In this document: one piece after another, positions 35,318 to 43,616 of the stretch
Layout of the letters: every line of letters starts with the position of its first letter
Position numbering within the stretch: position 1 is the first letter of the stretch
NCBI RefSeq assembly: GCF_003312875.1
Contig: NZ_CP015163.1
Span: 2,790,001 to 2,854,000, forward strand
Origin: Amycolatopsis albispora
GTDB taxonomy: Bacteria > Actinomycetota > Actinomycetes > Mycobacteriales > Pseudonocardiaceae
Direction of reading: 5' to 3'
DNA length: 64,000 bases
Program-made: the position numbers and the translations under genes
The notes under the pieces: generated by a model
The model's database searches: none
What the model was told of the DNA's origin: nothing
The model's input: only the letters and a program-made list of their open reading frames with translations

Positions 35318-35805
35318 GCGGCGGTGCTGCCGCCGACCTCCAGCTCAGGCAACCCCAGCTTGCGGTGGTCCCAAGACCGCACCCGCTCGGCGTCGAAGCG
35401 GACGGCGACGCGCTTGGCGAGCATGAACTCGACCATCGGCTTCACCTCGTCGCTGTACGGCCCGTTGTACCGCTCCCACACGCTGACCCCCACCGCCCAC
35501 AGCGCGTCCGGGTCCTCGACGATCGTCGCGCGGCCTTCCATGGCGACGCCCCGCAGCGCGTCGTAGGTGTGCCCGGTTTCGACCATCACCGTCGCCCGGC
35601 CGTCCCGGCGCAGGTTGACCGCTTTCTGCGACTTCGCCTTGGTCTCGAACCAGAGCACCCCGTCGATCAGCCCGTACCACATCGCCACCAGGTGCGGCTG
35701 CCCCGACGGGCCCACCGTGGCGAGCGTGGCCACCCGCTGCTCCTCGAGGAACCGCGCGATCTCTTCCTCGGACATGACTATCTGCTTGCGCTGGTTCTCG
35801 CCCAC
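35308..35805 (-). CDS. PPOX-class F420-dependent oxidoreductase-like protein
   Basis: A 165-residue split-beta-barrel protein: MSEEEIARFLEEQRVATLATVGPSGQPHLVAMWYGLIDGVLWFETKAKSQKAVNLRRDGRATVMVETG is typical of pyridoxamine-phosphate-oxidase-like F420 or flavin enzymes. The end (RSWDHRKLGLPELEVGGSTAAYL) is diagnostic of the TIGR03618-type subgroup. The start is set at GTG 35805 because family members begin about ten residues before the MSEEEIARFL helix and AGGGCCAGGG precedes it; ATG 35835 would sit inside the operator. It is divergent from a TetR gene that should regulate it. The last ten bases overlap the convergent nucleotidyltransferase-like gene. Confidence 0.87.
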   Translation of the reverse strand: MGENQRKQIVMSEEEIARFLEEQRVATLATVGPSGQPHLVAMWYGLIDGVLWFETKAKSQKAVNLRRDGRATVMVETGHTYDALRGVAMEGRATIVEDPDALWAVGVSVWERYNGPYSDEVKPMVEFMLAKRVAVRFDAERVRSWDHRKLGLPELEVGGSTAAYL

Positions 35806-35828
35806 GACGCGCACCCTGGCCCTTCGAT

Positions 35829-35858
35829 GAGACATCGTCCAAAATGAGACTATGTCTC
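35829..35858. promoter_or_regulatory. tandem TetR operator spanning the regulator start codon
   Basis: GAGACTATGTCTC at 35846-35858 is a perfect GAGAC-N3-GTCTC palindrome, and a related half-degenerate copy GAGACATCGTCC lies at 35829-35840, 17 bp away. The ATG of the TetR gene (35852) is inside the first site, implying a leaderless, autorepressed transcript and control of the divergent PPOX gene. Confidence 0.6.
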
Positions 35859-36433
35859 GCAGTGAACCGGACGGGCTCGCCGCCCGCAAGAGGCGGGCGA
35901 CGAACGCGCGCATCGCCGCCTCGGCCGCGCGGCTCGCCGGGCTGCACGGGGTCGCGGGCACCACCGTCGACCGGATCGCCGCCGACGCCGAGGTCGCGCG
36001 CGCGACCTTCTTCCGCTACTTCGACACCAAGGAGAGCGCGATCGCCGAGGGCATCACCAGTTCCTGGCTCACCCTGGTCACCGGCGCGATCGCCCGGCAG
36101 CCCGAGGAACTGGACGCCAAGGCGGTGCTGGCCGCGGCCTTCGGCGAGCTGGCCGGTGAGTTCGCCGCCCACCGCGACGAGATCTGGGAACTCGCCCGGC
36201 TCACCCGCTCGTCGCCCACGCTCAACGCCTGGACGATGCAGACCTACCAGCGTTACGAGGCGGCCATCGCGAGCCTGCTGGCGCCGCGGTTCCCCGAGCG
36301 CGACCCGCGTCCGCGCCTGCTGGCCGTGTTCGCCATGGGCGCCATTCGCGTCTGCCTCGACGACTGGGTGGACCACGGCGGCTCGCTGCCCGCGCTGATC
36401 TCCCGCAGCCTGGACGCGATCACCATCGGCTAG
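35852..36433 (+). CDS. TetR-family transcriptional regulator
   Basis: A 193-residue regulator. The N-terminal HTH (NARIAASAARLAGLHGVAGTTVDRIAADAEVARATFFRYFDTKESAIAEG) occupies about residues 15-63; the C-terminal ligand domain is helical. The final WVDHGGSLPALISRSLDAI resembles regulators of the MftR/AcrR type. It is divergent from the PPOX-class gene and its start codon lies within the tandem GAGAC-N3-GTCTC operator, so it most likely controls itself and that gene. The ligand is unknown. Confidence 0.9.
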   Translation: MSRSEPDGLAARKRRATNARIAASAARLAGLHGVAGTTVDRIAADAEVARATFFRYFDTKESAIAEGITSSWLTLVTGAIARQPEELDAKAVLAAAFGELAGEFAAHRDEIWELARLTRSSPTLNAWTMQTYQRYEAAIASLLAPRFPERDPRPRLLAVFAMGAIRVCLDDWVDHGGSLPALISRSLDAITIG

Positions 36434-36458
36434 CGCGCGGCGGCGCTACCGTGGTGGT

Positions 36459-37130
36459 ATGGACAACAGGCCGATCACGGTGGCGCAGCGCAACTTCCGG
36501 GAGCACGCCGACGTGCTGGAGCGCATGGGCAACCAGGAGCGCTTCACCTACATCTTCCAGTCGAACCTGTGGGCCGCGGAATCGGTGTCCGGGCCCGGTT
36601 CCGAGGACGCGCAGACGCGCGGGCTGCGGGAGGGACTGCCCGGGTTGCTGGCGCGGTTCGGCGTGCGGACGCTGCTCGACTTGCCGTGCGGGGACTTCGG
36701 CTGGCTGAGCGGCGTCGACCTCGGCATCGAGCGGTACCTCGGCGCCGACATCGTGCCGGAGCTGGTCGAGCGGAACGCCGAGCGCTACGGGCGGGAGTTC
36801 CGCGTGCTCGACCTGACCGCGGATCCGCTGCCCGCGGCGGACGCGGTGCTGTGCCGCGACTGCCTGGTCCACCTGAGCTACGCCGACATCGGGAAGGCGA
36901 TCGAGAACCTGCGGCGCAGCGGTTCGCGGTACCTGCTGACCACGCATTTCGGTGGCACCACGGCGAACACGGACATTTCGACCGGCGACTGGCGGCCGCT
37001 GAACCTGTGCCTGGAGCCGTTCGGCTTCCCGGAGCCGCTGGCGGTGCTGCTGGAGGGCTGCACCGAGGAAGGCGGCGCGTTCGCGGACAAGTCGCTGGCG
37101 TTGTGGGAAATCAGCCGCCTGCCGGGGTGA
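36459..37130 (+). CDS. class I SAM-dependent methyltransferase
   Basis: A 223-residue methyltransferase. Motif I is TLLDLPCGDFGWLSGVD (about 71-87), the acidic end of strand 2 is YLGADIVPELVERNAERYG, motif post-I/II is REFRVLDLTADPLPAADAVLCRDCLVHLSYADI (about 112-144), and the substrate-end segment GGTTANTDISTGDWRPLNLCLEPFGFP follows. The D-L-P-C-G-D-F-G form of motif I is found in a group of small uncharacterised methyltransferases. TACCGT at 36447-36452 sits six bases before the ATG, so the transcript is probably leaderless. Its 3' end overlaps the remnant of the convergent ADP-ribosylglycohydrolase. Confidence 0.87.
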   Translation: MDNRPITVAQRNFREHADVLERMGNQERFTYIFQSNLWAAESVSGPGSEDAQTRGLREGLPGLLARFGVRTLLDLPCGDFGWLSGVDLGIERYLGADIVPELVERNAERYGREFRVLDLTADPLPAADAVLCRDCLVHLSYADIGKAIENLRRSGSRYLLTTHFGGTTANTDISTGDWRPLNLCLEPFGFPEPLAVLLEGCTEEGGAFADKSLALWEISRLPG

Positions 37131-37771
37131 GGTCGAGGCGTTCGGCGAGTTCGGTCAGGTCCGCCAGGTACAGCGTCGGGATGCCAGCCGGGATCGAGGA
37201 CCGTGGCAAAGCGTGGGCTTACGGCGGGGAGACTCGCAGGTTCCTCGGCCAGTGCCGCGCGCAGGAGTTCGTGGACGATGGCCGTGCCTTCCCACGCCGC
37301 CGCGTCGCCGTGGGTGAGCGCCGCGATCCGCCGGGCGGCGGTCATCGTGGCTTCGGTGCTCTGCTTGGCGAAGAACACCGCGGACGTGGTGGACCGCATG
37401 AGGGCGCCGTTGCCCGCGGCGTGGCCGTGCAGCTGGAACTGCAGCGCGGCGGCGAGGTTCCACGGGTCACCGCTGGTCAGCACGGCCTGCGTCTGGAGGC
37501 CGATGTCCTGGGGACCGGCGCCGGCCCAGCGCTGGAAGCGGGCGAAGATGTCGGGCAGGTCCAGCCCGCCGCGCTCGAGCAGCGACTGGGCGAGGTGGAC
37601 GGCCATCTGGGTGTCGTCGGTGGCCTCGCCGGGATCCCAGCCCCCGCCGCCGCTCATCTCCCCGTCACCCGCGGAAAACCGCCCAGCGGGCCCGAATTCG
37701 AACGGCGCGCCGAGCGCGTCCCCCACCGCGGACCCCACTACCGCCCCCACCACCCGCTCAAGGCGCCGCAT
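37111..37771 (-). pseudogene. ADP-ribosylglycohydrolase family, internal deletion
   Basis: From 37771 the protein starts as a normal DraG/ARH-type enzyme: RVVGAVVGSAVGDALGAPFEFG, the metal-binding EATDDTQMAVHLAQSLL, AGNGALMRSTTSAVFF and MTAARRIAALTHGDAAAWEGTAIVHELL. After TVLDPGWHPDA, near 37180-37200, the frame becomes nonsense antisense to the methyltransferase. In another frame the family's usual end (IPTLYLADLTELAERLD) is readable to a stop at 37111. The C-terminal metal motif (GGDTDT region) between these parts is missing. An out-of-frame deletion of a few hundred bases is the simplest explanation. The open frame itself continues to 36878. Confidence 0.75.
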
Positions 37772-37826
37772 GCCGCCAGCCTAACGGTCACTGCCTCTCA
37801 CCACCGGGAAATGCGATGCTGGCAGG

Positions 37827-39095
37827 ATGGGGGAAGACTCGTCACGGCAGCACAAGATCCTGACGAACCGAACCATCGCGCTGTGCGCACTGGGGCTGCT
37901 GTTGTTCGCGGCCGCGGCGTGCTGGCTCTTGCTCGCCTTGTACGGGGACGGGAACGAAGCCAGCAAAACCCGTCTCGAAGGTGTCCGCACTGTGGGGACC
38001 GTGGTCCTGGGCGCGGGCGGAGCGGTCGCGCTGCTGCTGACCGCACGCCGTCAGCAAACCGCGGAACACGACCTGGCGACGAAGCGACACGACCTCATCC
38101 TCCGCGAGGAAGCCAATGCCGACCTGCGTCACGACGCCGCCGAGCGCCGGATAACCGAGCTCTACCTCAAGGCCGTGGAGCAACTCGGCGCGGACAAGGC
38201 CACCGTCCGGCTGGCCGGGCTGTACGCGCTGGACCGGCTCGCACAGGACAATTCCGCGCAGCGGCAGACCATCGTCAACGTGATCAGCGCCTACCTGCGC
38301 ATGCCCTACGAACTGCCGTCGTCCGCGCCGGGTGCCGAGGAACCGCCGGAAGCGCGCCGTGACCGCTGGGAGAAGCTGCAGGAACGCGAGGTACGCGTCA
38401 CCGCGCAACGCATCCTGACCGAGCACCTCGACCCCGCGTTACGGGACGCCGGGCGGTTCTGGGAGGACATCGACCTGGACCTCAGCGGGGCCCTGCTCAT
38501 CGACTTCACGCTTCGCGACTGCCGGGTGAACAACGCGCGTTTCACCGACGCCACCTTCGCCGGTGAGACCCGGTTACTCGGCATCGAGTTCACCGGCGAA
38601 ACCTGGTTCGAACGGGCCACCTTCACCGACGACGCCTGGTTCTGCCAGGCGGCTTTCCAGGGGATCACCCGATTCGACCAGGCCACCTTCGCCAGCAACG
38701 CCCGGTTCGACGGCACCGCGTTCACGGGAGCGAGCGTGTTCAGGGACGCCACGTTCCTCGGTGAATCGAACTTCGACGACAGCGTCTTTCGCGGCCGCGT
38801 CGTCTTCGCACGGGCGAATTTCGCCAGGACGGCGTCCTTCCGGCGGACCAGCTTCCTCGACGACGCCTACCTGCCCGCCGTGACGTTCAACCGCGACACC
38901 TATTTCCTCGGCTCCAGATTCGCCAAGGACGCGTGGTTCAGCCAGGTCTTCTTCAACGGCAACACCTCGTTCGAGGACGCCACGTTCAGCGGTGACATCC
39001 GCTTCACCGACGCCACGCTGGACGGCAGCCCGTACTGGCCATCGCAGCTGACCCCCCGCGAAGCGGACCACTTCGACAACACGGCGCCGGACTAG
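37827..39095 (+). CDS. membrane-anchored pentapeptide-repeat protein
   Basis: A 422-residue protein. Two transmembrane helices (about 17-40 and 52-73) are followed by a charged cytoplasmic helix (TARRQQTAEHDLATKRHDLILREEANADLRHDAAERRITELYLKAVEQLGADKATVRLAGLYALDRLAQDN) common to a family of pentapeptide proteins. Residues 225-405 are about 30 pentapeptide repeats with Phe at the centre (ATFAGETRLLGIEFTGETWFERATFTDDAWF), folding as a right-handed beta helix. Members are often annotated as ion-channel-like or signalling proteins without proof. Its TAG stop shares CTAG (39092-39095) with the convergent acyl-CoA synthetase. Confidence 0.88.
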   Translation: MGEDSSRQHKILTNRTIALCALGLLLFAAAACWLLLALYGDGNEASKTRLEGVRTVGTVVLGAGGAVALLLTARRQQTAEHDLATKRHDLILREEANADLRHDAAERRITELYLKAVEQLGADKATVRLAGLYALDRLAQDNSAQRQTIVNVISAYLRMPYELPSSAPGAEEPPEARRDRWEKLQEREVRVTAQRILTEHLDPALRDAGRFWEDIDLDLSGALLIDFTLRDCRVNNARFTDATFAGETRLLGIEFTGETWFERATFTDDAWFCQAAFQGITRFDQATFASNARFDGTAFTGASVFRDATFLGESNFDDSVFRGRVVFARANFARTASFRRTSFLDDAYLPAVTFNRDTYFLGSRFAKDAWFSQVFFNGNTSFEDATFSGDIRFTDATLDGSPYWPSQLTPREADHFDNTAPD

Positions 39096-40714
39096 CCTCC
39101 GAGATCCTTGAAGAAGCCCGGCAGGTTGGCGCGGTTCACTTTTCCGGTGGCGTTGCGCGGCAACGGGGTGTCGGTCAGTTGCCAGCGCGAGGGCACCTTG
39201 TAGTACGCCAACCGATCGGCCGCGTGGGCTTGCAGTGCCTCCACGGCCACCGGCGACGAAAGCACAACAACGGCGCCGACCTCCTGGCCCAGGTCCGGGT
39301 GCTCCAGCCCGACGACCGCCGACTCCGCTACCGCTGGGTGATCGTCCAGGCAGTGTTCGACCTCGATCGGGTAGACGTTTTCGCCACCCCGCAGGATGAG
39401 GTCGCTGCGCCGCGTGGTCAGGTAGAGCAGTCCTTCGCGCAGGCAGCCGATGTCGCCGGTGCGCATCCAGCGGTCCTCGTCGAACACGGCGGCCGTGGCG
39501 GCGTCGTCGTTCCAGTAGCCGAGCATGGTGAACTGGCTCCGCAGCCAGATCTCGCCCTCCACCCCGTCCGGCACCACCGCGCCCGCCTCGTCGCGCACCT
39601 GCACCGCCACGGTCGGGATCGGCGCGCCCGAGGTCCCCGGGTGCGCCGCCAGCGCGGCCGGGCTGGTCACCGTCGCCCCGGTGCAGGATTCGGTGAGCCC
39701 GTAGCTGGTGATCAGGCTCAGCCGCGCCGCCGGGATCAGCTCCCGCAGCCGCGCCTGCAGGGCGGGCGACGACGGCGCCGAAGCCAGGCCGAACGACTTC
39801 AGCGCCGAAAGGTCGTACTCGCCGACCTCGACCGCCGCCAGTCTGCTCGCCATCGTCGGCACCACGGTCCAGTTGGTGACCCGCTCCCGCGACACCAGCT
39901 CCAGCGTCCGGCGCGCGTCGAACGCACCCTCGGTCAGCACCACCGTCTCCCCCGTCGCGAACCTCGGCACCGCCACGTTGTGCAGGCTCGCGATGTGGAA
40001 CAACGGCAGGCTCAGCAGCCACCGCCCCGGCTCCGCCTGCCGCGGGTCCAGCGCGGCCGCCGTCGCCTTCATCAGCCGGTGGTAGTGGGCGGTGGCCACC
40101 AGGTTGCGGTGCGAATGCGTGACACCCTTGGGTTTCCCGGTGGTCCCGCTGGTGTAGACGATCACCGCCGGGTCGTCCTCGTCAACCGCCACCTCCGGCG
40201 GCGATTCACCGTGCTCGGGCAGGTCATTTTCCAGCCGCAGCACCGGAATTCCCAGCTCCGGCGGCAGTTTCGCGGCCCGCTCCCCGTCCACGACCAGCAA
40301 GCGAGGCCGTGAATGCCCGACGGCGTAAGCGATCTCCGCCGTCGTCCACCACGCGTTGAACGAAGCACACACCGCGCCCAGCCGCACCACGCCCCAGAAC
40401 GCGACTATCCACTCAGGACAGTTGGCGGCCAGCACCGCCACCCGGTCGCCCTTGCCGATCCCGTACCGCCGCGCCAGCAAGCCCGCGAACGCGCCACTCA
40501 CCTCGGCGTGCTCGGCGTAGGTCAGCCGGCGGCGTGCGGTGACCAGGTACTCGCGATCCCCCGGTGCGGGCGTCGCGGCGAACAGCGCGCCCAGGTTCGG
40601 CTCCCGGCGCGCGAACACCGGCATCTTCGCCCCGAGCACGTCCTGCTCGGCGATCTCGAACTCACCACCGGGCCCGGTCAGCGCGGTGATGACGGCCTGC
40701 GGGTCAGCGTTCAT
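39092..40714 (-). CDS. AMP-forming acyl-CoA synthetase (FadD-like)
   Basis: A 540-residue adenylate-forming ligase. Motif A3 is VIVYTSGTTGKPKGVTHSH; A5-like TSYGLTESCTGATVTSP and A7-A8 YLTTRRSDLILRGGENVYPIEVEH follow; the C-terminal catalytic Lys is in PLPRNATGKVNRANL. It activates a carboxylic acid to acyl-AMP and then CoA thioester; chain length is not predictable. ATG at 40714 is chosen over upstream codons by family length. It is divergent from the flavin monooxygenase operon, 90 bases away, an arrangement reminiscent of the fadD13/mymA locus of mycobacteria. Confidence 0.92.
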   Translation of the reverse strand: MNADPQAVITALTGPGGEFEIAEQDVLGAKMPVFARREPNLGALFAATPAPGDREYLVTARRRLTYAEHAEVSGAFAGLLARRYGIGKGDRVAVLAANCPEWIVAFWGVVRLGAVCASFNAWWTTAEIAYAVGHSRPRLLVVDGERAAKLPPELGIPVLRLENDLPEHGESPPEVAVDEDDPAVIVYTSGTTGKPKGVTHSHRNLVATAHYHRLMKATAAALDPRQAEPGRWLLSLPLFHIASLHNVAVPRFATGETVVLTEGAFDARRTLELVSRERVTNWTVVPTMASRLAAVEVGEYDLSALKSFGLASAPSSPALQARLRELIPAARLSLITSYGLTESCTGATVTSPAALAAHPGTSGAPIPTVAVQVRDEAGAVVPDGVEGEIWLRSQFTMLGYWNDDAATAAVFDEDRWMRTGDIGCLREGLLYLTTRRSDLILRGGENVYPIEVEHCLDDHPAVAESAVVGLEHPDLGQEVGAVVVLSSPVAVEALQAHAADRLAYYKVPSRWQLTDTPLPRNATGKVNRANLPGFFKDLGG

Positions 40715-40767
40715 GCACCACCACGCTAGCCGCCGGCCCGGCAAAAGTCGACAGACGTCCAGGCGAA

Positions 40768-40796
40768 TTGACACGCGTCAAATGTGCTCGTAGCGT
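40768..40796 (+). promoter_or_regulatory. promoter and operator of the flavin monooxygenase operon
   Basis: TTGACA at 40768-40773 and TAGCGT at 40791-40796 are separated by exactly 17 bases, and the ATG at 40805 follows by eight, so the transcript has almost no leader. The -35 is embedded in TTGACACGCGTCAA, whose TTGAC/GTCAA arms make a likely binding site for the TetR encoded second in the operon. Confidence 0.7.
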
Positions 40797-40804
40797 GAGC
40801 GGGC

Positions 40805-42130
40805 ATGACCACGCGGCGGACTTGCCTGATCGGGGCGGGACTGAGCGGGCTCTGCGCCGGGAAGATGCTGTCCGACTACGGTGTGCCGTACGAGTGCTTC
40901 GAGTCCTCCGACCGGATCGGCGGCAACTGGGCCTTCGGCAATCCGAACGGGCACTCGAGCGCGTACCGGTCGCTGCACATCGACTCGTCCAAGCACCGTC
41001 TGTCCTTCATGGACTTCCCGATCCCGGGGCACTACCCCGACTTCCCGCACCACTCGCAGATCAAGGAATACCTGGAAAGCTACGCGGCAGCGTTCTCGCT
41101 CAAGGACAACATCCGCTTCGAGACGCCGGTCGAGCACGCGCGGCGGCTTCCCGGCGGCGGCTGGGAGATCCGCACCGGCGACGGGGAAACCCGTCATTTC
41201 GACGCGCTGGTGGTGGCGAACGGCCACCACTGGGATCCGCGGCTGCCCGAATTTCCCGGCGAGTTCACCGGCGAGAGCATCCACTCGCACCACTACATCG
41301 ATCCCGGGGACCCGTTGGAAATCCAGGGGAAACGGGTGCTCGTGGTCGGCATCGGCAACAGCGCCGCCGACATCACCGTCGAGCTTTCCCAGCGCGCGCT
41401 GGGAAACACCGTGGTGTTGTCCACTCGCTCCGGTGCCTGGATCGTGCCGAAGTACATCGCGGGTGTGCCCGCCGACCGGCTCATCGCCACCAGCCCGCAC
41501 CTCCCGCTGTCCTGGCAGCGGCGGCTGGCGCGGCACGGCCCGCGCCTGCTCACCGGCCGCCCGGAACGCTTCGGCCTGCCCACGCCGAACCACCACTTCC
41601 TCGAAGCGCACCCCACCCAGTCGCAGGAACTCCCGCTGCGGTTCGGCTCCGGTGACGTCACCGCGAAACCCGACATCAGCCGGCTCGACGGCACCCGCGT
41701 GCGCTTCGCCGACGGCACGTCCGCCGAGTTCGACGTGATCATCTACGCGACCGGGTACAACATCACCTTCCCGTTCTTCGACCCCGAATTCCTCAGCGCG
41801 CCGGACAACCGGCTGCCGCTCTACAAGCGGATGTTCAAGCCAGGACTGGACGATCTCGCGTTTGTCGGTTTCGCGCAGGCGACGCCTACGCTGTTCCCGT
41901 TCGTGGAATGCCAGGCACGGCTGCTCGCGGCCTGGCTCGCCGGAACCTACCGCCTGCCCGGCGAGCAGGAGATGCGGCGGGTCATCGCCGAGGACGAACG
42001 CCGGTTCGTCGCGCACTTCGCCGACCGCCCGCGCCACACGCAGCAGGTCGACTACTTCATCTACGAGCACGACATCCGCACCAGGGAGCTACCGGCAGGC
42101 CGCCGGCGCGCGGAGGAAAGGACGGCATGA
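40805..42130 (+). CDS. flavin-containing monooxygenase (class B)
   Basis: A 441-residue FMO. The FAD motif CLIGAGLSGLCAGKML is at 7-22, the FMO fingerprint FTGESIHSHHY fits FxGxxxHxxxY, the NADPH motif is VLVVGIGNSAADI, and the second-domain ATGY motif is IIYATGYN. These enzymes oxygenate soft nucleophiles or ketones (Baeyer-Villiger). It is the first gene of a tightly coupled operon with TetR, hydrolase, acetoacetate-decarboxylase-like and SDR genes, facing an acyl-CoA synthetase. This context resembles the mymA operon and suggests oxidation of ketones or fatty compounds followed by ester cleavage. Confidence 0.93.
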   Translation: MTTRRTCLIGAGLSGLCAGKMLSDYGVPYECFESSDRIGGNWAFGNPNGHSSAYRSLHIDSSKHRLSFMDFPIPGHYPDFPHHSQIKEYLESYAAAFSLKDNIRFETPVEHARRLPGGGWEIRTGDGETRHFDALVVANGHHWDPRLPEFPGEFTGESIHSHHYIDPGDPLEIQGKRVLVVGIGNSAADITVELSQRALGNTVVLSTRSGAWIVPKYIAGVPADRLIATSPHLPLSWQRRLARHGPRLLTGRPERFGLPTPNHHFLEAHPTQSQELPLRFGSGDVTAKPDISRLDGTRVRFADGTSAEFDVIIYATGYNITFPFFDPEFLSAPDNRLPLYKRMFKPGLDDLAFVGFAQATPTLFPFVECQARLLAAWLAGTYRLPGEQEMRRVIAEDERRFVAHFADRPRHTQQVDYFIYEHDIRTRELPAGRRRAEERTA

Positions 42131-42738
42131 AGGACGTACTGGACCGCCGCGGGCCCAACCGGGGTGACCAGCGCCGGAAGGCCCTGCTCGGCGCGCTCGA
42201 CGAGCTGCTGCGCGAGGACACCTTCGCCGCGATCAACGTGCGTGACATCGCGCAGCGCGCCGAGGTCACGCGCTCGGCGTTCTACTTCTACTTCGAGAAC
42301 AAGGCGATCGCCGTCGCCGCGTTGTGCGACGAGATGTACCAGGAGGCGTTCACCGCGGGCACCGCGCTGCTCTCCGCCGACGGCACCCCGGAGGAGCGCA
42401 TCCGCCGCACCACGGCCGGGCTCTTCGACGCCTGGGCCAAGCACCGGCACGTCTTCCGCGCGATGCTCGACGCCAGGGACGCCGACCAGACCGTGCGCGA
42501 GCTCTGGGACCGCGACCGCGAATCCTTCGTGCCCCAGGTGGCGACCATGATCGAGCAGGAGCGCGCGGCGGGCAACGCGCCGGACGGGCCGGACGCCGCG
42601 CTGCTGGCCACCGTGCTGCTCGAACTCAACGACCGCGCGCTGGAACGCCTCTCGCGTGGCGCGGACGTGTCCGCCGACGCGCTGATGGACACGCTGGTCA
42701 CGGTGTGGCTGCGGACGATCTACGGCAGGTGCGCATGA
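42127..42738 (+). CDS. TetR-family regulator of the monooxygenase operon
   Basis: A 203-residue regulator with N-terminal HTH GALDELLREDTFAAINVRDIAQRAEVTRSAFYFYFENKAIAVAAL (about 20-64) and an EthR-like C-terminal domain (TAGLFDAWAKHRHVFRAMLDARDAD). EthR relatives control Baeyer-Villiger/FMO-type monooxygenases, which fits this operon. The ATG at 42127 overlaps the FMO stop (ATGA) and its own stop overlaps the next ATG. Likely operator: the TTGAC-N4-GTCAA palindrome at 40768. Confidence 0.9.
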   Translation: MKDVLDRRGPNRGDQRRKALLGALDELLREDTFAAINVRDIAQRAEVTRSAFYFYFENKAIAVAALCDEMYQEAFTAGTALLSADGTPEERIRRTTAGLFDAWAKHRHVFRAMLDARDADQTVRELWDRDRESFVPQVATMIEQERAAGNAPDGPDAALLATVLLELNDRALERLSRGADVSADALMDTLVTVWLRTIYGRCA

Positions 42739-43616
42739 CCGTCACCTTCGACGTCGAAGGCACCACCTGCGCGGGCCGCCGGTTCCCGGCCGAAACCGAC
42801 GACCTGCGCACCGAAGCCGGGGTGCCCTGCGTGGTGCTGGCCCACGGGTTCGGCGCGACGCGCGACTGCGGTCTCGACGCCTTCGCCACCGAATTCGCCG
42901 GAGCCGGGCTCGACGCGCTCGCCTTCGACTACCGCGGCTTCGGCGAAAGCGGTGGCGAGCCGCGTCAGTCGGTGTCGATCGCACGCCAGCTCGCCGACTA
43001 CCGCGCGGCCGTGGCCGCCGCGCGCGGGCTCGACGGCGTGGATCCCGCGCGGATCGTGCTGTGGGGTGCTTCGCTGGCCGGTGGGCACGTGCTGGTCACC
43101 GCGGCCGCCGACCCCGCGGTGGCGGCGGCCGTGTCGCTCGTGCCGATGGTCGACGGGCTGGCGGCGGTCCGGCACGCGGCCGGTCACCACGGGTCGCGCG
43201 GGCTGGTTCGGTCGGCGCTGACCACCGTGCGGCGGCCGAAGTCCGTGCGGCTGGCCGGGCCGCCGGGTTCGGGTGCGGTGCTGTCGCTGCCCGGCCAGTT
43301 CGAGGCCTACACCGCGATGGCGGGTCCGAGCTGGCGCAACGAAATCGATCCGCGGGCCATGGTCGAGATCACGCGGTACCGGCCGGTGCGGCGGGCACGC
43401 GGGGTGCGGCGCCCGCTGCTGGTCCAGATCGCCGACCTGGACCGGATGAGCCCGCCGCACGCGGCGGCCAAGGCGGCGGTGGCCGCGCGCGCCGAGGTGC
43501 GGCACTACCCGTGCGACCACTTCGACGTGTTCCCCGGAAACCCGTGGTTCCGGCAGGCGGTCCAGCACCAGCTGGCCTTCCTGCGCAGGCACCTGCGATC
43601 GAAGGAGGCGCCATGA
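42735..43616 (+). CDS. alpha/beta hydrolase (dienelactone/esterase-like)
   Basis: A 293-residue alpha/beta hydrolase with VVLAHGFGATRD (oxyanion), LAFDYRGFGESGGEPRQ, the nucleophile elbow WGASLAGG with Ser113, the acid probably in LVQIADLDRMSPP, and His in YPCDHFDVFPG. The family includes esterases cleaving Baeyer-Villiger products, which would let it follow the FMO step. Coupled to both neighbours by ATGA overlaps. Confidence 0.88.
   Translation: MTVTFDVEGTTCAGRRFPAETDDLRTEAGVPCVVLAHGFGATRDCGLDAFATEFAGAGLDALAFDYRGFGESGGEPRQSVSIARQLADYRAAVAAARGLDGVDPARIVLWGASLAGGHVLVTAAADPAVAAAVSLVPMVDGLAAVRHAAGHHGSRGLVRSALTTVRRPKSVRLAGPPGSGAVLSLPGQFEAYTAMAGPSWRNEIDPRAMVEITRYRPVRRARGVRRPLLVQIADLDRMSPPHAAAKAAVAARAEVRHYPCDHFDVFPGNPWFRQAVQHQLAFLRRHLRSKEAP

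Noticed and set aside
36878..37110. C-terminal extension of the ADP-ribosylglycohydrolase frame
   Set aside because: This part is antisense to the methyltransferase and has no resemblance to the family; it is read-through after a deletion/frameshift.
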